A stretch of 54,866 nucleotides of DNA from the NCBI GenBank assembly GCA_947259315.1, contig CAMYLR010000022.1, forward strand, positions 1-54,866, read 5' to 3'. Positions 1-8,780 of the stretch are shown here, piece after piece. The position numbers and the translations under genes are program-made. Source of the DNA: an uncultured Gemmatimonadales bacterium. GTDB lineage: Bacteria > Gemmatimonadota > Gemmatimonadetes > JACCXV01 > JAHWKZ01. Each line of letters starts with the position of its first letter. The first letter of the stretch is position 1. The notes beneath the pieces are model-generated. The model did not search any database, was not told the DNA's origin, and saw only the letters and a list, made by a program, of their open reading frames with translations.

Positions 1-1
1 G

Positions 2-2155
2 GCGATGGGCGCGACGTTGCCCGCGATGGATCGTTTGTTCTCGCGGCTCCGGCACGAGGGTCGTTCGATCGGCGGGATCTACGGCGTCAACACGCTGGGC
101 GCGGTCGTCGGCACGTTGGGTTCGACGTTCGTGATCATCCCGGCGCTCGGGTTTCGCGCGACCGCACTTTCGCTCGCGGTCCTTAACCTCGTTGTCGGCA
201 TCGTCGTGCTGCTCGGCTTCTCGCGCCACGAGGAAGCCCGCCCACCGATCCACCAACCGATCGGCGAGATCGGCGCTCGCCGATTGGGACTCACCGTGTT
301 CGCGACCGGCGCGCTCGGTATCGGGTACGAGGTCCTCGGCGTGCGCGTCATGTCCCAGGTGCTAGAGAACACGGTCTACAGCTTCGCCGCAGCGCTAGCT
401 GTCTACCTGTTTGGCACCGCTATCGGCGCGTCCATCTATCAGCGCTTCATCGTCAGTGGGTTTGGTCCGCAGGCGAGCGACTCCGTTGCGCGTCGCACGC
501 TGTCACGGCTCGTCATCGCCACGTCGATCACGTGTCTTCTCGGTGTGCAGGTCCTTTCGCGGTCCGACGCCATTTACGAAACCGCGCACAATCGCCTGGG
601 CGGCGGGTTCACCGGGTCGGTCAGCGCAGAGTTAGTGGTGGCGATGGCGGTCTTCTTCCTGCCGAGCCTGCTGATGGGCGCGACCTTCAGCCACCTGGCG
701 CAATCCGCCCGGCAGACGGCCAGCGGCGTGGGCCGCGCGCTGGGGCTCAACACGTTGGGCGCCACGTTGGCACCGTTCGTATTCGGTGTTCTCTTGCTAC
801 CGGCCATTGGCTCCAAATCGTCGCTGATCCTGGTCGCGCTAGCCTATCTGCTCCTGATCCCGCGGCTGGAACCGAGGCAGCTGCTGGTCGCAGCGGTGCC
901 GATCGCGGCGCTGATCTCGGTTCCCACCAATCTCATGCTCGTCAAGCCCGCGCCGGGAGGAGAGATCCTTGTCAGCGATGAGGGGACGATGGCGGTCATT
1001 TCAGTCGTCACCGATCAACGTGACAACCGCTTCCTCAAGGTCAACGACCGCTTCTACATGGGCGGCACCAACGCAGCCTTCCCACAATGGCGGCAAGCGC
1101 ACATCCCGCTCGCTCTCCATCCAAACCCGGAGAGCGTCCTGTTTCTGGGTATCGGCACCGGCATCACGATGGGCGCCGCCACCGCTCACCCGGACCTCGA
1201 GACCGACGGCGCCGAGCTCGTGCCGGAGGTGCTCGACGTCCTGCCCTACTTCGCCGAGTACAACGGTGACCTCGCGACCGGTGACGACACGCGGCTGATC
1301 GTGGCTGACGCGCGTCGCTACGTGCGCAGCGCTGACCGACGGTACGACGTCATCGTCGGGGATCTCTTCCACCCCGGTCGCGATGGCGCCGGATCGCTCT
1401 ACACGGTCGAGCACTTCGAGACGGTTCGCGACCGGCTCGCGCCTGGTGGCCTTTTCTGTCAGTGGTTGCCGCTCTACCAGCTCGATGGGGACGTGCTGAA
1501 GATCATTATCCGCAGCTATCTCGAGGTGTTTCCCGATGCGGTCGCGTTTCTGGCTCACTTCAACGCCGAGTCGCCGACTTTCGGGTTAGCGGGCTCTCGG
1601 GAGCGTCTGCGCTACGACGCGGACTGGATCGAGCGACGCTTCCCGGAGCCATTCCGGACCGAGGAGCTGAGAGCCGTCGACCTCGCGAACACGATGTCGT
1701 TGTTGGGGAGCTTCGTTGCCGGAACCGAGGAGCTGGCCGCCTTCGCCGGGGACGGCCCGCTCAACACCGACGATCTGCCGCTGGTCACGTTCCGGGCGCC
1801 CGACTTCATCTACACGGCCGATCCCAAGACGTACTCGACGTTGATTCAGCTCCTCGAATCGACGACGACCAGAGCAGCCGACATTCTGCAAGACCCTGAC
1901 TCCACGAGCGAGTTCGCCACGCGCCTCGACCGCTATCTCTCCGCCCGGGCCATCTATCTCGCGGCCGACGTCGAGCGCGTCGAGGGCCGTTACCGGTTCG
2001 CGATCGAAGGGTACCTCGCCAGCGTTCGCGAGAGTGGTGACTTCGGACCCGGCCGCGACATGACCAGGGCGATGGCGGGATCGATCGCAGCGACCGACCC
2101 AGAGCAGGCGCGGGAGATCATGTCCCGCTTGCAGGCGCTGAACTCGACGCCATAG
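2..2155 (+). CDS. Spermidine-synthase-like fused membrane protein (5' truncated)
   Basis: The left window edge cuts the N-terminus: the frame is open from base 2 and the first visible residues (A-M-G-A-T-L-P) match an internal motif of the family, so the ATG at 5 is probably not the start. Residues about 20-300 hold roughly eight hydrophobic helices, with a second copy of the MGAT motif near residue 220. Residues about 310-560 form a spermidine-synthase-type Rossmann domain with G-I-G-T-G near 380, an acidic residue after the next strand, V-A-D-A-R and a G-D-L-F-H motif before Y-T-V-E-H-F. Family knowledge: polytopic proteins with such a domain are annotated as fused MFS/spermidine synthase, but few have proven polyamine activity. 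The C-terminal 100 residues look helical. No partner polyamine genes are present. Aminopropyltransferase activity is an inference; another SAM- or dcSAM-dependent transfer at the membrane is possible. Confidence 0.85.
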   Translation, partial: AMGATLPAMDRLFSRLRHEGRSIGGIYGVNTLGAVVGTLGSTFVIIPALGFRATALSLAVLNLVVGIVVLLGFSRHEEARPPIHQPIGEIGARRLGLTVFATGALGIGYEVLGVRVMSQVLENTVYSFAAALAVYLFGTAIGASIYQRFIVSGFGPQASDSVARRTLSRLVIATSITCLLGVQVLSRSDAIYETAHNRLGGGFTGSVSAELVVAMAVFFLPSLLMGATFSHLAQSARQTASGVGRALGLNTLGATLAPFVFGVLLLPAIGSKSSLILVALAYLLLIPRLEPRQLLVAAVPIAALISVPTNLMLVKPAPGGEILVSDEGTMAVISVVTDQRDNRFLKVNDRFYMGGTNAAFPQWRQAHIPLALHPNPESVLFLGIGTGITMGAATAHPDLETDGAELVPEVLDVLPYFAEYNGDLATGDDTRLIVADARRYVRSADRRYDVIVGDLFHPGRDGAGSLYTVEHFETVRDRLAPGGLFCQWLPLYQLDGDVLKIIIRSYLEVFPDAVAFLAHFNAESPTFGLAGSRERLRYDADWIERRFPEPFRTEELRAVDLANTMSLLGSFVAGTEELAAFAGDGPLNTDDLPLVTFRAPDFIYTADPKTYSTLIQLLESTTTRAADILQDPDSTSEFATRLDRYLSARAIYLAADVERVEGRYRFAIEGYLASVRESGDFGPGRDMTRAMAGSIAATDPEQAREIMSRLQALNSTP

Positions 2156-2173
2156 ACTGTCGCCACGGTCAAC

Positions 2174-2860
2174 ATGTCGATCCTGCTCGAAATCCTACGC
2201 AGCTTCCTCGGGACGCTCGTCCGGCAGTGGCCGGAGCTGGTCAGCACGTTTTACGGCGTGCTGCTGGGCGGGCTGGCGGCGCTGGCGGTCGTCAAGTGGC
2301 AGCTCGGCGAAGAGCGCAAGACCCGCGAGGGCCACGACAAAGAGTTCCTGACCTTCCTGGTCGAGCACGTCAACCGCGAGATCACCAAGAACACACGCAC
2401 GCTAGAAGACCTGATCGACGCGTGTCAGCAGTCGGTCGAAGCGCGGATTGAGATCTGGGATTGGGCGGCGACGATCGTCGGCGCGTTCACCACCGAGGCG
2501 CACAACGATCTGTACCGGACAGGACTACAGCGTTACCTGCCGGGCTCGTTCGAAGAGCGGATCCGGCGTGGCAACACGATCGCGATCGACATCGGAAATC
2601 AAGTCCGGCAAGCGCGCGCGCAACACATCTTCAACGATCGCTACCGCGACGACGGGCAGGCGCTAAACGACACGCTGTTCGCCGGTGTCAAAGCGACCCT
2701 ACCGAGCGCCAGGGCGGCGCTGATCGAGTGCGACAACGTGGTGTCGCCCGCCAACCTGCCGTGGACCCAGCGCGTGTTGACCCACAAGCAGCTTCGCCGC
2801 CGCGCCACGTGGCGCCGGCGACTCACCAGGCTACGTCCAAGTCGCAAGAAAAAGGACTAG
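2174..2860 (+). CDS. Hypothetical membrane-anchored protein
   Basis: A 228-residue protein starting 18 bases after the preceding stop, so probably co-transcribed with the spermidine-synthase-like gene. One hydrophobic segment (about residues 24-42, F-Y-G-V-L-L-G-G-L-A-A-L-A-V-V) anchors the N-terminus; the rest is soluble, helical and charged, ending in a strongly basic tail rich in Arg and Lys (about residues 195-228) that would lie in the cytoplasm or on nucleic acid or phospholipid. I do not recognise a family. Its stop overlaps the stop of the convergent YjbQ gene by about three bases. Coding status is supported by length, neighbour spacing and codon use like the adjacent gene; function is unknown. 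Confidence 0.7.
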   Translation: MSILLEILRSFLGTLVRQWPELVSTFYGVLLGGLAALAVVKWQLGEERKTREGHDKEFLTFLVEHVNREITKNTRTLEDLIDACQQSVEARIEIWDWAATIVGAFTTEAHNDLYRTGLQRYLPGSFEERIRRGNTIAIDIGNQVRQARAQHIFNDRYRDDGQALNDTLFAGVKATLPSARAALIECDNVVSPANLPWTQRVLTHKQLRRRATWRRRLTRLRPSRKKKD

Positions 2861-3243
2861 ACCGGCCAGAGCCACACCTTCCGCGACCGCGGGCCATCGA
2901 ACTCGCAGAAGAACACCGACTGCCAGGTGCCGAGCCTGAGATCGCCGCGCTCGACGGGAAGAGCGACCGACGATCCGGCGATGCACGAAAGAACGTGCGC
3001 CGGAGAGTTCCCCTCGGCGTGCTGATATGGTAGGTCGTCCGGGACCAACCGCTCCCAAACCATCAGTATGTCGCGCGCCACGGCGGGGTCGGCGCCCTCG
3101 TTGATCGTGATACCGGCCGTCGTGTGTGGGACATAAGCCACCCAGGAGCGTTCGCCGCCGTGCTCGCGGATCGCGGCGCTGACCTCGGCCGTGATGTCGA
3201 GCAGAACCCTGCGCTCGTGGGTGCGGACCGGGAGCTCGATCAT
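2857..3243 (-). CDS. YjbQ/UPF0047 family protein
   Basis: A 128-residue protein that is the usual full length for the YjbQ (UPF0047) family. Diagnostic motifs are H-T-T-A-G-I-T-I-N-E near residue 42, D-P-A-V-A-R-D, H-A-E-G-N-S-P-A-H near residue 78 and L-G-T-W-Q-S followed by E-F-D-G-P-R near the C-terminus. The conserved His residues form the presumed active site. Family knowledge: E. coli YjbQ has weak thiamin-phosphate synthase activity and the fold is a small beta-rich trimer, but its true role is not settled. The start lies 6 bases after the stop of the E1 gene on the same strand, so it is likely the last gene of that transcript. No other thiamin biosynthesis genes are nearby, although the E1 enzymes upstream use thiamin diphosphate. 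Confidence 0.92.
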   Translation of the reverse strand: MIELPVRTHERRVLLDITAEVSAAIREHGGERSWVAYVPHTTAGITINEGADPAVARDILMVWERLVPDDLPYQHAEGNSPAHVLSCIAGSSVALPVERGDLRLGTWQSVFFCEFDGPRSRKVWLWPV

Positions 3244-3249
3244 CGGTTG

Positions 3250-4449
3250 CTAGTAGCGCGCCAGCTCGAGGATGGCGCGGTGGATGTCCTCGACTTGAGG
3301 CAGGATCGCGTCTTCGAGCTGCGGCGCGTAGCCGACTTGTGAGTCCAGCGCGGCAACGCGTCGAACCGGACCATCCAGGTACTCGAACAGCTCGTCGGCG
3401 ATGCGGGTCGCGATCTCCGCGCCGTAACCCCACGAAACCGGGTCCTCGTACACGAGCAGCGCCTTATTAGTGCGCCGGATCGAAGCCTCGACAGCCGACC
3501 AGTCGTAGGGCGACAGCGTTCTCAGATCTAAGACGTCGGCCTCGATCCCTTCTTTGGCCGCCTCCTTGGCCGCCGTCAAAGATCGCTGCACGGTGGCGCC
3601 ATACGTCACGATCGTCAGGTCACCGCCGCCACGCACGGTAGCCGCCTTGCCGAAAGGGATCATGTAATCGTCCCCCGGATAGCGACCCTTGTTGTACGTC
3701 TGGCGGTAGAGGTGCTTGTGCTCGAGGAAGATCACCGGGTCGTCGCACCGGATGGCGGTCCGCAAGAGCCCGTTGGCGTCCTCGGCGGTGGCCGGCATGA
3801 CGACGCGCAGACCCGGATTGGCGGTGAAGAGCACGGCGCCCGACTGCGAGTGGTAGATCGCGCCGCCCTTCAAGTACCCGCCGCACGGCACGCGTATCAC
3901 GAGCGGTGCGGAGAAGTCATCGTTCGAGCGCCACCTGAGAAGCGCCAGCTCGTTTCGGATCTGGTGGTACGCCGGCCAGACATAATCGAAGAACTGGATC
4001 TCGACGACCGGCTTGAGACCCCGGGTCGCCAACCCGATCGCCCGACCCACGATGTTCGCCTCGGCGAGCGGCGAATTGAACACGCGCACGCCACCAAAGC
4101 GGCGCTGGATGTTGGCGGTGACCTTGAAGACCCCGCCCTTGCCTTTGACCTCCTCCAACACCTCCTCGCGGCTGGCGTCGGCGATGTCTTCCCCAAAAAC
4201 GAGGATCCTCGGGTCGCGCTTCATCTCGTCACTGAGGCAGTGGTTCAACAGGTCGACCATCGTCGTCGGATCGCCCTCGAACTCAGGTCGCGACGAGAAC
4301 GACTCGTCGGTCGGATCGACGTGCGGTGAATAGACGTAATCGAGCGCCGTCGCAGGCTCGGGTTGCGCTGCCTCCAGCGCGCGATCGGATCTCCCCGTCG
4401 ATCTCGTTGCGCATCGCCTCGAGCTCATCGCCGCTAGCGATACCCTCAC
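3250..4449 (-). CDS. 2-oxoacid dehydrogenase E1, beta part (probably 3' half of a frameshifted alpha-beta fusion)
   Basis: From about residue 60 onward this is a typical E1 beta (transketolase pyrimidine and C-terminal domains): [28 protein letters not shown] and H-K-H-L-Y-R-Q. The first 20 or so residues after the ATG at 4449 are not E1-like and are read from bases that encode the C-terminal E1 alpha region in another frame. Between them, [16 protein letters not shown] resembles the linker of single-chain alpha-beta E1 proteins. Removing one C of the pair at 4387-4388 joins the alpha frame (E-I) directly to D-R-A-L-E-A. I read this as the second half of one roughly 700-residue E1, broken by a one-base insertion or a sequence error. 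If translated alone, an internal start near M-V-D-L-L-N is possible. It decarboxylates a 2-oxoacid, branched-chain or pyruvate. Confidence 0.88.
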   Translation of the reverse strand: MRVSLAAMSSRRCATRSTGRSDRALEAAQPEPATALDYVYSPHVDPTDESFSSRPEFEGDPTTMVDLLNHCLSDEMKRDPRILVFGEDIADASREEVLEEVKGKGGVFKVTANIQRRFGGVRVFNSPLAEANIVGRAIGLATRGLKPVVEIQFFDYVWPAYHQIRNELALLRWRSNDDFSAPLVIRVPCGGYLKGGAIYHSQSGAVLFTANPGLRVVMPATAEDANGLLRTAIRCDDPVIFLEHKHLYRQTYNKGRYPGDDYMIPFGKAATVRGGGDLTIVTYGATVQRSLTAAKEAAKEGIEADVLDLRTLSPYDWSAVEASIRRTNKALLVYEDPVSWGYGAEIATRIADELFEYLDGPVRRVAALDSQVGYAPQLEDAILPQVEDIHRAILELARY

Positions 4450-5365
4450 GCTCCAACATTATCGGGAACGTCCGGATCGGGTCGCGTCCCGCCTCCTCCT
4501 CGCGCTGGGCATCGGGCTTGTACATCCGCTCGTCGTCCGACAGCGAATGCGAGTACGGCCGGATGACGTGGGCGTGAACAAACGCCGGTCCGCGACCCGC
4601 ACGACAGTGATCGATCGCCGTTTCCAGCACTCGGTACGACGCCACCGGGTCGCAGCCGTCGACCTCCCGGACGTGCAGGTTCGGGAACGACCGCACCAGC
4701 GCCGAGATCGAGCCGCCCGCGGTCTGCACCTCGACCGGCACACTGATCGCGTATTGATTGTCCTCGATCAGATAGAGTACCGGCAGCTCGAGGTTGCATG
4801 CGGTGTTGAGCGATTCCCAGAACTCGCCCTGACTCGTCGTCCCATCCCCAGCGCAGACCAAGACGACCTCGTCGTCGTGAAAACCACCATCCGTATCGCG
4901 TAGTCGCCCGGCCAGTTCGGGTATGCGCGCCATCCGGTAGCCGGCTTCGGCACAGCCGACAGCCTGAAGGAATTGCGTGCCGGTCGGGCTCGAGCTCGAC
5001 ACGATATTGAGCTCGATCGCGCCCCAGTGGGACGGCATCTGCCGCCCGCCCGACTGTGGATCGTCCGCTGCCCCCACCGCCTGCAGCAACATCGCGTCGA
5101 TCGACATACCGAGCGCCAAGCAAAGCGCCCGGTCGCGATAGTACGGATAGAACCAGTCGTAGCCGGGCCGCATCAGCTTCCCGGCAGCCGCCAGCACCGC
5201 CTCGTGACCGGCACCCGAGATCTGGAAGAAGATCTTGTTCTGCCGCTTGAGCTGGATCTCCTTGTCGTCGAGCCGGCGGGACGCGTACATGTGCCGGTAT
5301 AGCTCGATCAGTGTGTCGCGGTCGAGACCGAGCGCGGTAGCGGGTGTTTCGGCAGGCGGCTCCAT
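4283..5365 (-). CDS. 2-oxoacid dehydrogenase E1, alpha part (probably 5' half of a frameshifted alpha-beta fusion)
   Basis: Thiamin-diphosphate-binding E1 alpha. The ThDP motif is clear: [16 protein letters not shown] near residue 172 and [10 protein letters not shown]. Other family features are Q-I-S-G-A-G-H-E-A near 48, the Y-P-Y-Y-R-D-R-A segment and [11 protein letters not shown] before the C-terminal helices. Homology ends near E-I-D-G-E-I, at about residue 327; the last 32 residues (rich in Arg, ending V-V-L-V-A-T) look like out-of-frame translation of the beta linker. The alpha frame then stops at 4283 inside the beta reading frame, an overlap of 167 bases that is unnatural for two independent genes and fits a frameshift in a fused gene. 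A second, unfused E1 pair lies 6 kb away. The partner E2 is probably the one at 7308-8768, but this is not proven. Confidence 0.9.
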   Translation of the reverse strand: MEPPAETPATALGLDRDTLIELYRHMYASRRLDDKEIQLKRQNKIFFQISGAGHEAVLAAAGKLMRPGYDWFYPYYRDRALCLALGMSIDAMLLQAVGAADDPQSGGRQMPSHWGAIELNIVSSSSPTGTQFLQAVGCAEAGYRMARIPELAGRLRDTDGGFHDDEVVLVCAGDGTTSQGEFWESLNTACNLELPVLYLIEDNQYAISVPVEVQTAGGSISALVRSFPNLHVREVDGCDPVASYRVLETAIDHCRAGRGPAFVHAHVIRPYSHSLSDDERMYKPDAQREEEAGRDPIRTFPIMLEREGIASGDELEAMRNEIDGEIRSRAGGSATRACDGARLRLFTARRSDRRVVLVAT

Positions 5366-5475
5366 CGAGAGGCGATTCTAAGACCGGGCTGGAGGCCTAG
5401 CAAGCCGCGAAGGTGTATATTCTGCTGCCTGGTAATCGCAGGGAACCTCACCTCATCCATCAGTAGGGACTCTTT
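5366..5475. promoter_or_regulatory. Divergent promoter region between E1 and the HD-domain gene
   Basis: 110 bases separate two divergent starts. On the plus strand TATATT at 5416-5421 is a plausible -10 for the HD gene, with a 55-base leader; no convincing -35 is seen 16-18 bases upstream. The purine run just before the ATG at 5476 (TAGGGA) can serve as ribosome binding site. No distinct promoter is evident for the E1 gene on the other strand. Confidence 0.35.
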
Positions 5476-6066
5476 ATGCCGGTAAATGGGAAGACACGCG
5501 CAGACGCCTGGGCCCTGGTCGTCGAGCACACCGACAGCGAGAACCTCCGGGCGCACATGTTGGCCGTCGAGGCCGCTATGAGTGGCTACGCCGAACAGTT
5601 CGGCGAGGACCCCGAGCTTTGGGGGATGGTGGGCTTGCTCCACGACTTCGATTACGAGAAGAACCAGGGACCCAACGGACATCCCTTCGTGGGCGTCCAG
5701 ATCCTCGACAAGCTGGGCTATCCCAGAGAGTTCCGACGTGCCATCCTGTCGCATGCCGACTATACGGGAGTGCCACGCGAGTCGAAGATGGAGAAGGCGC
5801 TGTTCGCGGTAGACGATCTCTCCGGCTTTCTGATCGGTTGCGCGCTCGTCCGACCGAGCCGATCGTTCAGCGACCTCAAGATCAGCTCGGTAAAAAAGAA
5901 GATGAAGGACAAAGCTTTTTGCGCCGCCATCGACCGCGAGGAGCTCAAGCGCGGTGCCAAGGAGCTGGGGGTCCCGTTCGACAAGCACGTAACGAGCGTG
6001 ATCGCGTTCTTGGAGCCGATCGAGGCGAACCTGGGGCTCGGTACGGCCGCAGCCAAGTCGGCCTAG
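5476..6066 (+). CDS. HD-domain putative phosphohydrolase
   Basis: A 196-residue soluble protein of the HD superfamily. Metal-ligand candidates appear in order: H near residue 27 (L-R-A-H-M-L-A-V-E), the H-D pair in L-L-H-D-F-D-Y-E near 56, H-P-F-V-G near 69 and S-H-A-D-Y-T-G near 95. The size and motifs match small stand-alone HDIG-type hydrolases found in many bacteria, whose substrates are usually unknown (nucleotides or phosphorylated metabolites). A Lys-rich segment (S-S-V-K-K-K-M-K-D-K) follows the core. The gene is monocistronic and converges on the PuuD gene, with no intergenic bases between the stops. Substrate cannot be inferred from context. Confidence 0.85.
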   Translation: MPVNGKTRADAWALVVEHTDSENLRAHMLAVEAAMSGYAEQFGEDPELWGMVGLLHDFDYEKNQGPNGHPFVGVQILDKLGYPREFRRAILSHADYTGVPRESKMEKALFAVDDLSGFLIGCALVRPSRSFSDLKISSVKKKMKDKAFCAAIDREELKRGAKELGVPFDKHVTSVIAFLEPIEANLGLGTAAAKSA

Positions 6067-7269
6067 CTACTCGCTAGCTGCACCCTCGTTCACCCAGCGA
6101 ACCACCAGGTCACGTTCTTCCTGGGTCATTCCCGTCAGATTGGCGAGCGGCATGATGCCGCTCTCGACGGCGCGCGCGATCCGCTCGGCGTGCGTCACGG
6201 CCTGCTGAGCGGTATCGAGCTCGACCCCTAACGGTGCCGCACCCCCAACGGTCGGGTGGGTCGGAGTGGCCGAGTGACAGGTGACGCATCGCTGCTCCAA
6301 GATCGCCCGAACGACCGGGTAGGCGGCGCGCTCGTCGCGACTGCCGACGAACGACTGATCGCGCAGCGACGTGTCAGGCAAAGTCGCGAGGGCGAGTCCC
6401 ACGACTCCGAGCGCCGCTGCCGGTAGCAGCCACGCCACGTGTCGGCCCCGATGCCGCAGGTTGTAGTAGTGCCGAGCGATTACGCCGATCAAGAACATCG
6501 CCGCCAGGATCAACCACCCGCGAGGGTGAGCGTACGTCACCGGATAGTGATTGCTCACCATGATGTACAGGACCGGCAGTGTGAGGTAGTTGTTGTGGAG
6601 CGAGCGGAGCGCGGCCTGCTTCCCTTTCTCGGTGTCGGGAGCAACGCCCTCGGCCATCGCGCGCACCATCGCGCGCTGCGACGGGATGATCACGTCGGAC
6701 ACATTGGCCGCCATCCACGTGCCGAGCATCGCGCCGACGTGCATGTAAGAAGCCCGCGGGCTCAACGTCTTCGACAACGCATATGCCACCAGGACCGTGA
6801 ACGCGAACAAAACCGCCGCCAGCCAGACCGGTCGCTTCCCGAGCGGCGATCGACACAACGCGTTGTACACCACCCAGCCGCCAAACAGCGTCACCAAGCC
6901 AACGACTATCGCGGCGCCACGACCGATCTGTGACACCCTCGGATCCAAGAGAAACGCACCCGACCCCAAGTAGTAGATCATCACCAGCAGCAGGAAGCCA
7001 GTGATCCACGTGAAGTACGCTTCCCACTTGAACCAGTGGAGCTTCTCCGGCAACCGCTCCGGGGCGACGTCGTACTTGGAGACCCGGTAAAAACCGCCAC
7101 CGTGCACCGACCACAACTCGCCCGACACTCCGGATTGTGTCTCGGACGACGGCCGGAGACTGTCGTTTAGCCAGTTGAAGTAGAAGGATGTTCCGATCCA
7201 AGCCGCTCCGGCGATGACGTGCAGCCAGCGAGTAGCCAGCTGTAGCCACTGGAGGAGGTGGGCTTCCAC
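6067..7269 (-). CDS. puuD: PuuD-type membrane haem protein (urate hydroxylase family) with C-terminal cytochrome c domain
   Basis: A 400-residue protein with the layout of PuuD. The N-terminal helices begin Q-W-L-Q-L-A-T-R-W-L-H-V-I-A-G and A-A-W-I-G-T-S-F-Y-F-N-W-L-N. Further helices carry conserved His (H-V-G-A-M-L-G-T-W-M-A-A-N-V, S-N-H-Y-P) and S-L-H-N-N-Y-L-T-L-P-V-L. Residues about 310-400 form a periplasmic c-type domain with C-V-T-C-H near 328 and a likely distal Met in G-I-M-P-L-A-N. Family knowledge: PuuD of some bacteria oxidises urate to 5-hydroxyisourate and passes electrons to its cytochrome domain. No other purine-catabolism gene is in the window, so urate as substrate is by homology only. 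It is the last gene of the ctlX-to-E2 run, 38 bases after the E2 stop. A quinol- or cytochrome-linked role with another substrate remains possible. Confidence 0.85.
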   Translation of the reverse strand: MEAHLLQWLQLATRWLHVIAGAAWIGTSFYFNWLNDSLRPSSETQSGVSGELWSVHGGGFYRVSKYDVAPERLPEKLHWFKWEAYFTWITGFLLLVMIYYLGSGAFLLDPRVSQIGRGAAIVVGLVTLFGGWVVYNALCRSPLGKRPVWLAAVLFAFTVLVAYALSKTLSPRASYMHVGAMLGTWMAANVSDVIIPSQRAMVRAMAEGVAPDTEKGKQAALRSLHNNYLTLPVLYIMVSNHYPVTYAHPRGWLILAAMFLIGVIARHYYNLRHRGRHVAWLLPAAALGVVGLALATLPDTSLRDQSFVGSRDERAAYPVVRAILEQRCVTCHSATPTHPTVGGAAPLGVELDTAQQAVTHAERIARAVESGIMPLANLTGMTQEERDLVVRWVNEGAASE

Positions 7270-7307
7270 CCCGCGCTCGGTCTAGCGGCCGGTAGGAGAG
7301 CTGGGGC

Positions 7308-8768
7308 TCATTCCTTCAGCGACGGGTCGCTGAAGTTCTCGAGCTTGTCCTTCATCACGGTCATGAAGTGATCGGCGGTCGCGCCGTCGACCACCCGGTG
7401 ATCGTATGATATCGAGAAGTACGCGCACGTCCTGACTCCGATCGAGTCGCCCGGACCGATGACCTTGACCCGCTTCTCGATCGTTCCGACCCCGAGGATC
7501 GCGACCTGCGGCTGGTTGATGATCGGTGTTCCCGACAACGAGCCAAAGACGCCCGGATTTGTGATCGTGATCGTGCCGCCCTGAACCTCTTCCGGACTCA
7601 ACCGCTTGGTACGAGCGCGCTCGGCCAGATCGTTCGCCGCCCGCGCCAACCCCACCAGCGATAGCTCGTCGGCGTGTCGGATGACAGGAACGAGAAGACC
7701 AAAGCTCCCTTCCTGCGGCAGCGCGACGGCGATCCCGACGTTGACGTCCTTCTTGAGAACGATCTTGTCGCCCCACACCGAGGCGTTCACGATCGGCCAC
7801 TCCTTCACGCCCGCGATCAGCGCGCTGATGATGAACGGCATGTAGGTCAGCTTGACGCCGGAATCCTCGAGGAAACGCTCTTTGTTGCGGGCTCTGATCT
7901 CCGCCACCCGTGTCATGTCGAACTCGAAGAACGACGTGACGTGTGCCGACGTGCGCCGGGAGTCGGTCATGTGCTCAGCGATCTTTTGCCGCATGATCGA
8001 CATCGGTACGATTTCGACGCGGTCAGCGTCGGTGAACGGTTGGCCGGGAACGACTTCGGCGGTCACGCCGACCGGCGGGCGCGACGGCGGTGCTACGGGC
8101 GCGGCCGGGGTCACCGGCTCCGGTGGTACGACCGGCTCGACCGCTACCTCGGGCTCGGCAGCAGGCAGCGGGGCAGGCGCCGATTCAACGCCTTCTACGA
8201 ATGCGAGTATGTCGCGCTTTGTGACGCGGCCAGATAGACCGGTGCCGGTCACCTGCGTCAGATCGATCCCGTGCTCGGCGGCGATGTTGCGCACCAGTGG
8301 CGACGACCGCGTGCGGCGGAGCTGTTCCTTGGTCACCAATTGGCCATCGCCAGCAGACCGTTCGGGCTGCGGCGACGGTACGGACACCGCCTCGGCCGCG
8401 ACCGGCTCGGGGACCGGAGGCGGTGGCGGCTCAGGTGATGGCGGCGGTTCGAACACCGCTGGCTCTGGCGTCACCTCGGGCTCCGGCTCCGGTGCGGCTT
8501 CGGGCTCGGCTCCGACATCCGCCACTTCGCCCGCTTGCAGGATCGTCGCCACGACCGTCCCCACCTCGACCGTCTCTCCCTCGTTGACCAGGATCTTGCC
8601 CAACGTCCCCTCCGCCGGGGACGGGATCTCGGCGTCGACTTTGTCGGTCGATATCTCGAACAGGTTCTCGTCGCGCTCGATGTGGTCCCCCTCCTTCTTA
8701 TACCAAACCGTCAGGGTCCCCTCGGCGATCGATTCCCCCATCTGGGGCATTATGACATCTATCGGCAT
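7308..8768 (-). CDS. 2-oxoacid dehydrogenase E2 (dihydrolipoamide acyltransferase)
   Basis: A 486-residue E2 with one lipoyl domain (residues 1-78, lipoylated Lys43 in T-D-K-V-D-A-E). A long Pro/Glu/Ala-rich linker (about 80-145) follows, then a peripheral-subunit-binding domain (about 148-185, S-S-P-L-V-R-N-I-A-A-E-H-G-I and G-R-V-T-K-R-D-I), a second Pro/Val linker and the acyltransferase core (about 250-486) with the catalytic S-Y-D-H-R-V-V-D-G-A near residue 456. It moves the acyl group made by E1 to CoA through lipoyl-Lys43. It starts 12 bases after the preceding stop, with GGAGAC as ribosome binding site. Two E1 systems lie within 9 kb on either side and one dihydrolipoyl dehydrogenase is at 18288-19703, so this single E2 may serve both. 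The core resembles branched-chain or generic E2s; substrate is not certain. Confidence 0.93.
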   Translation of the reverse strand: MPIDVIMPQMGESIAEGTLTVWYKKEGDHIERDENLFEISTDKVDAEIPSPAEGTLGKILVNEGETVEVGTVVATILQAGEVADVGAEPEAAPEPEPEVTPEPAVFEPPPSPEPPPPPVPEPVAAEAVSVPSPQPERSAGDGQLVTKEQLRRTRSSPLVRNIAAEHGIDLTQVTGTGLSGRVTKRDILAFVEGVESAPAPLPAAEPEVAVEPVVPPEPVTPAAPVAPPSRPPVGVTAEVVPGQPFTDADRVEIVPMSIMRQKIAEHMTDSRRTSAHVTSFFEFDMTRVAEIRARNKERFLEDSGVKLTYMPFIISALIAGVKEWPIVNASVWGDKIVLKKDVNVGIAVALPQEGSFGLLVPVIRHADELSLVGLARAANDLAERARTKRLSPEEVQGGTITITNPGVFGSLSGTPIINQPQVAILGVGTIEKRVKVIGPGDSIGVRTCAYFSISYDHRVVDGATADHFMTVMKDKLENFSDPSLKE

Positions 8769-8780
8769 GCGGCTGTCTCC

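Noticed and set aside
8400-8520. Repetitive Pro/Glu/Gly codons looking like a tandem repeat
   Set aside because: They are the normal flexible linker of the E2 protein.
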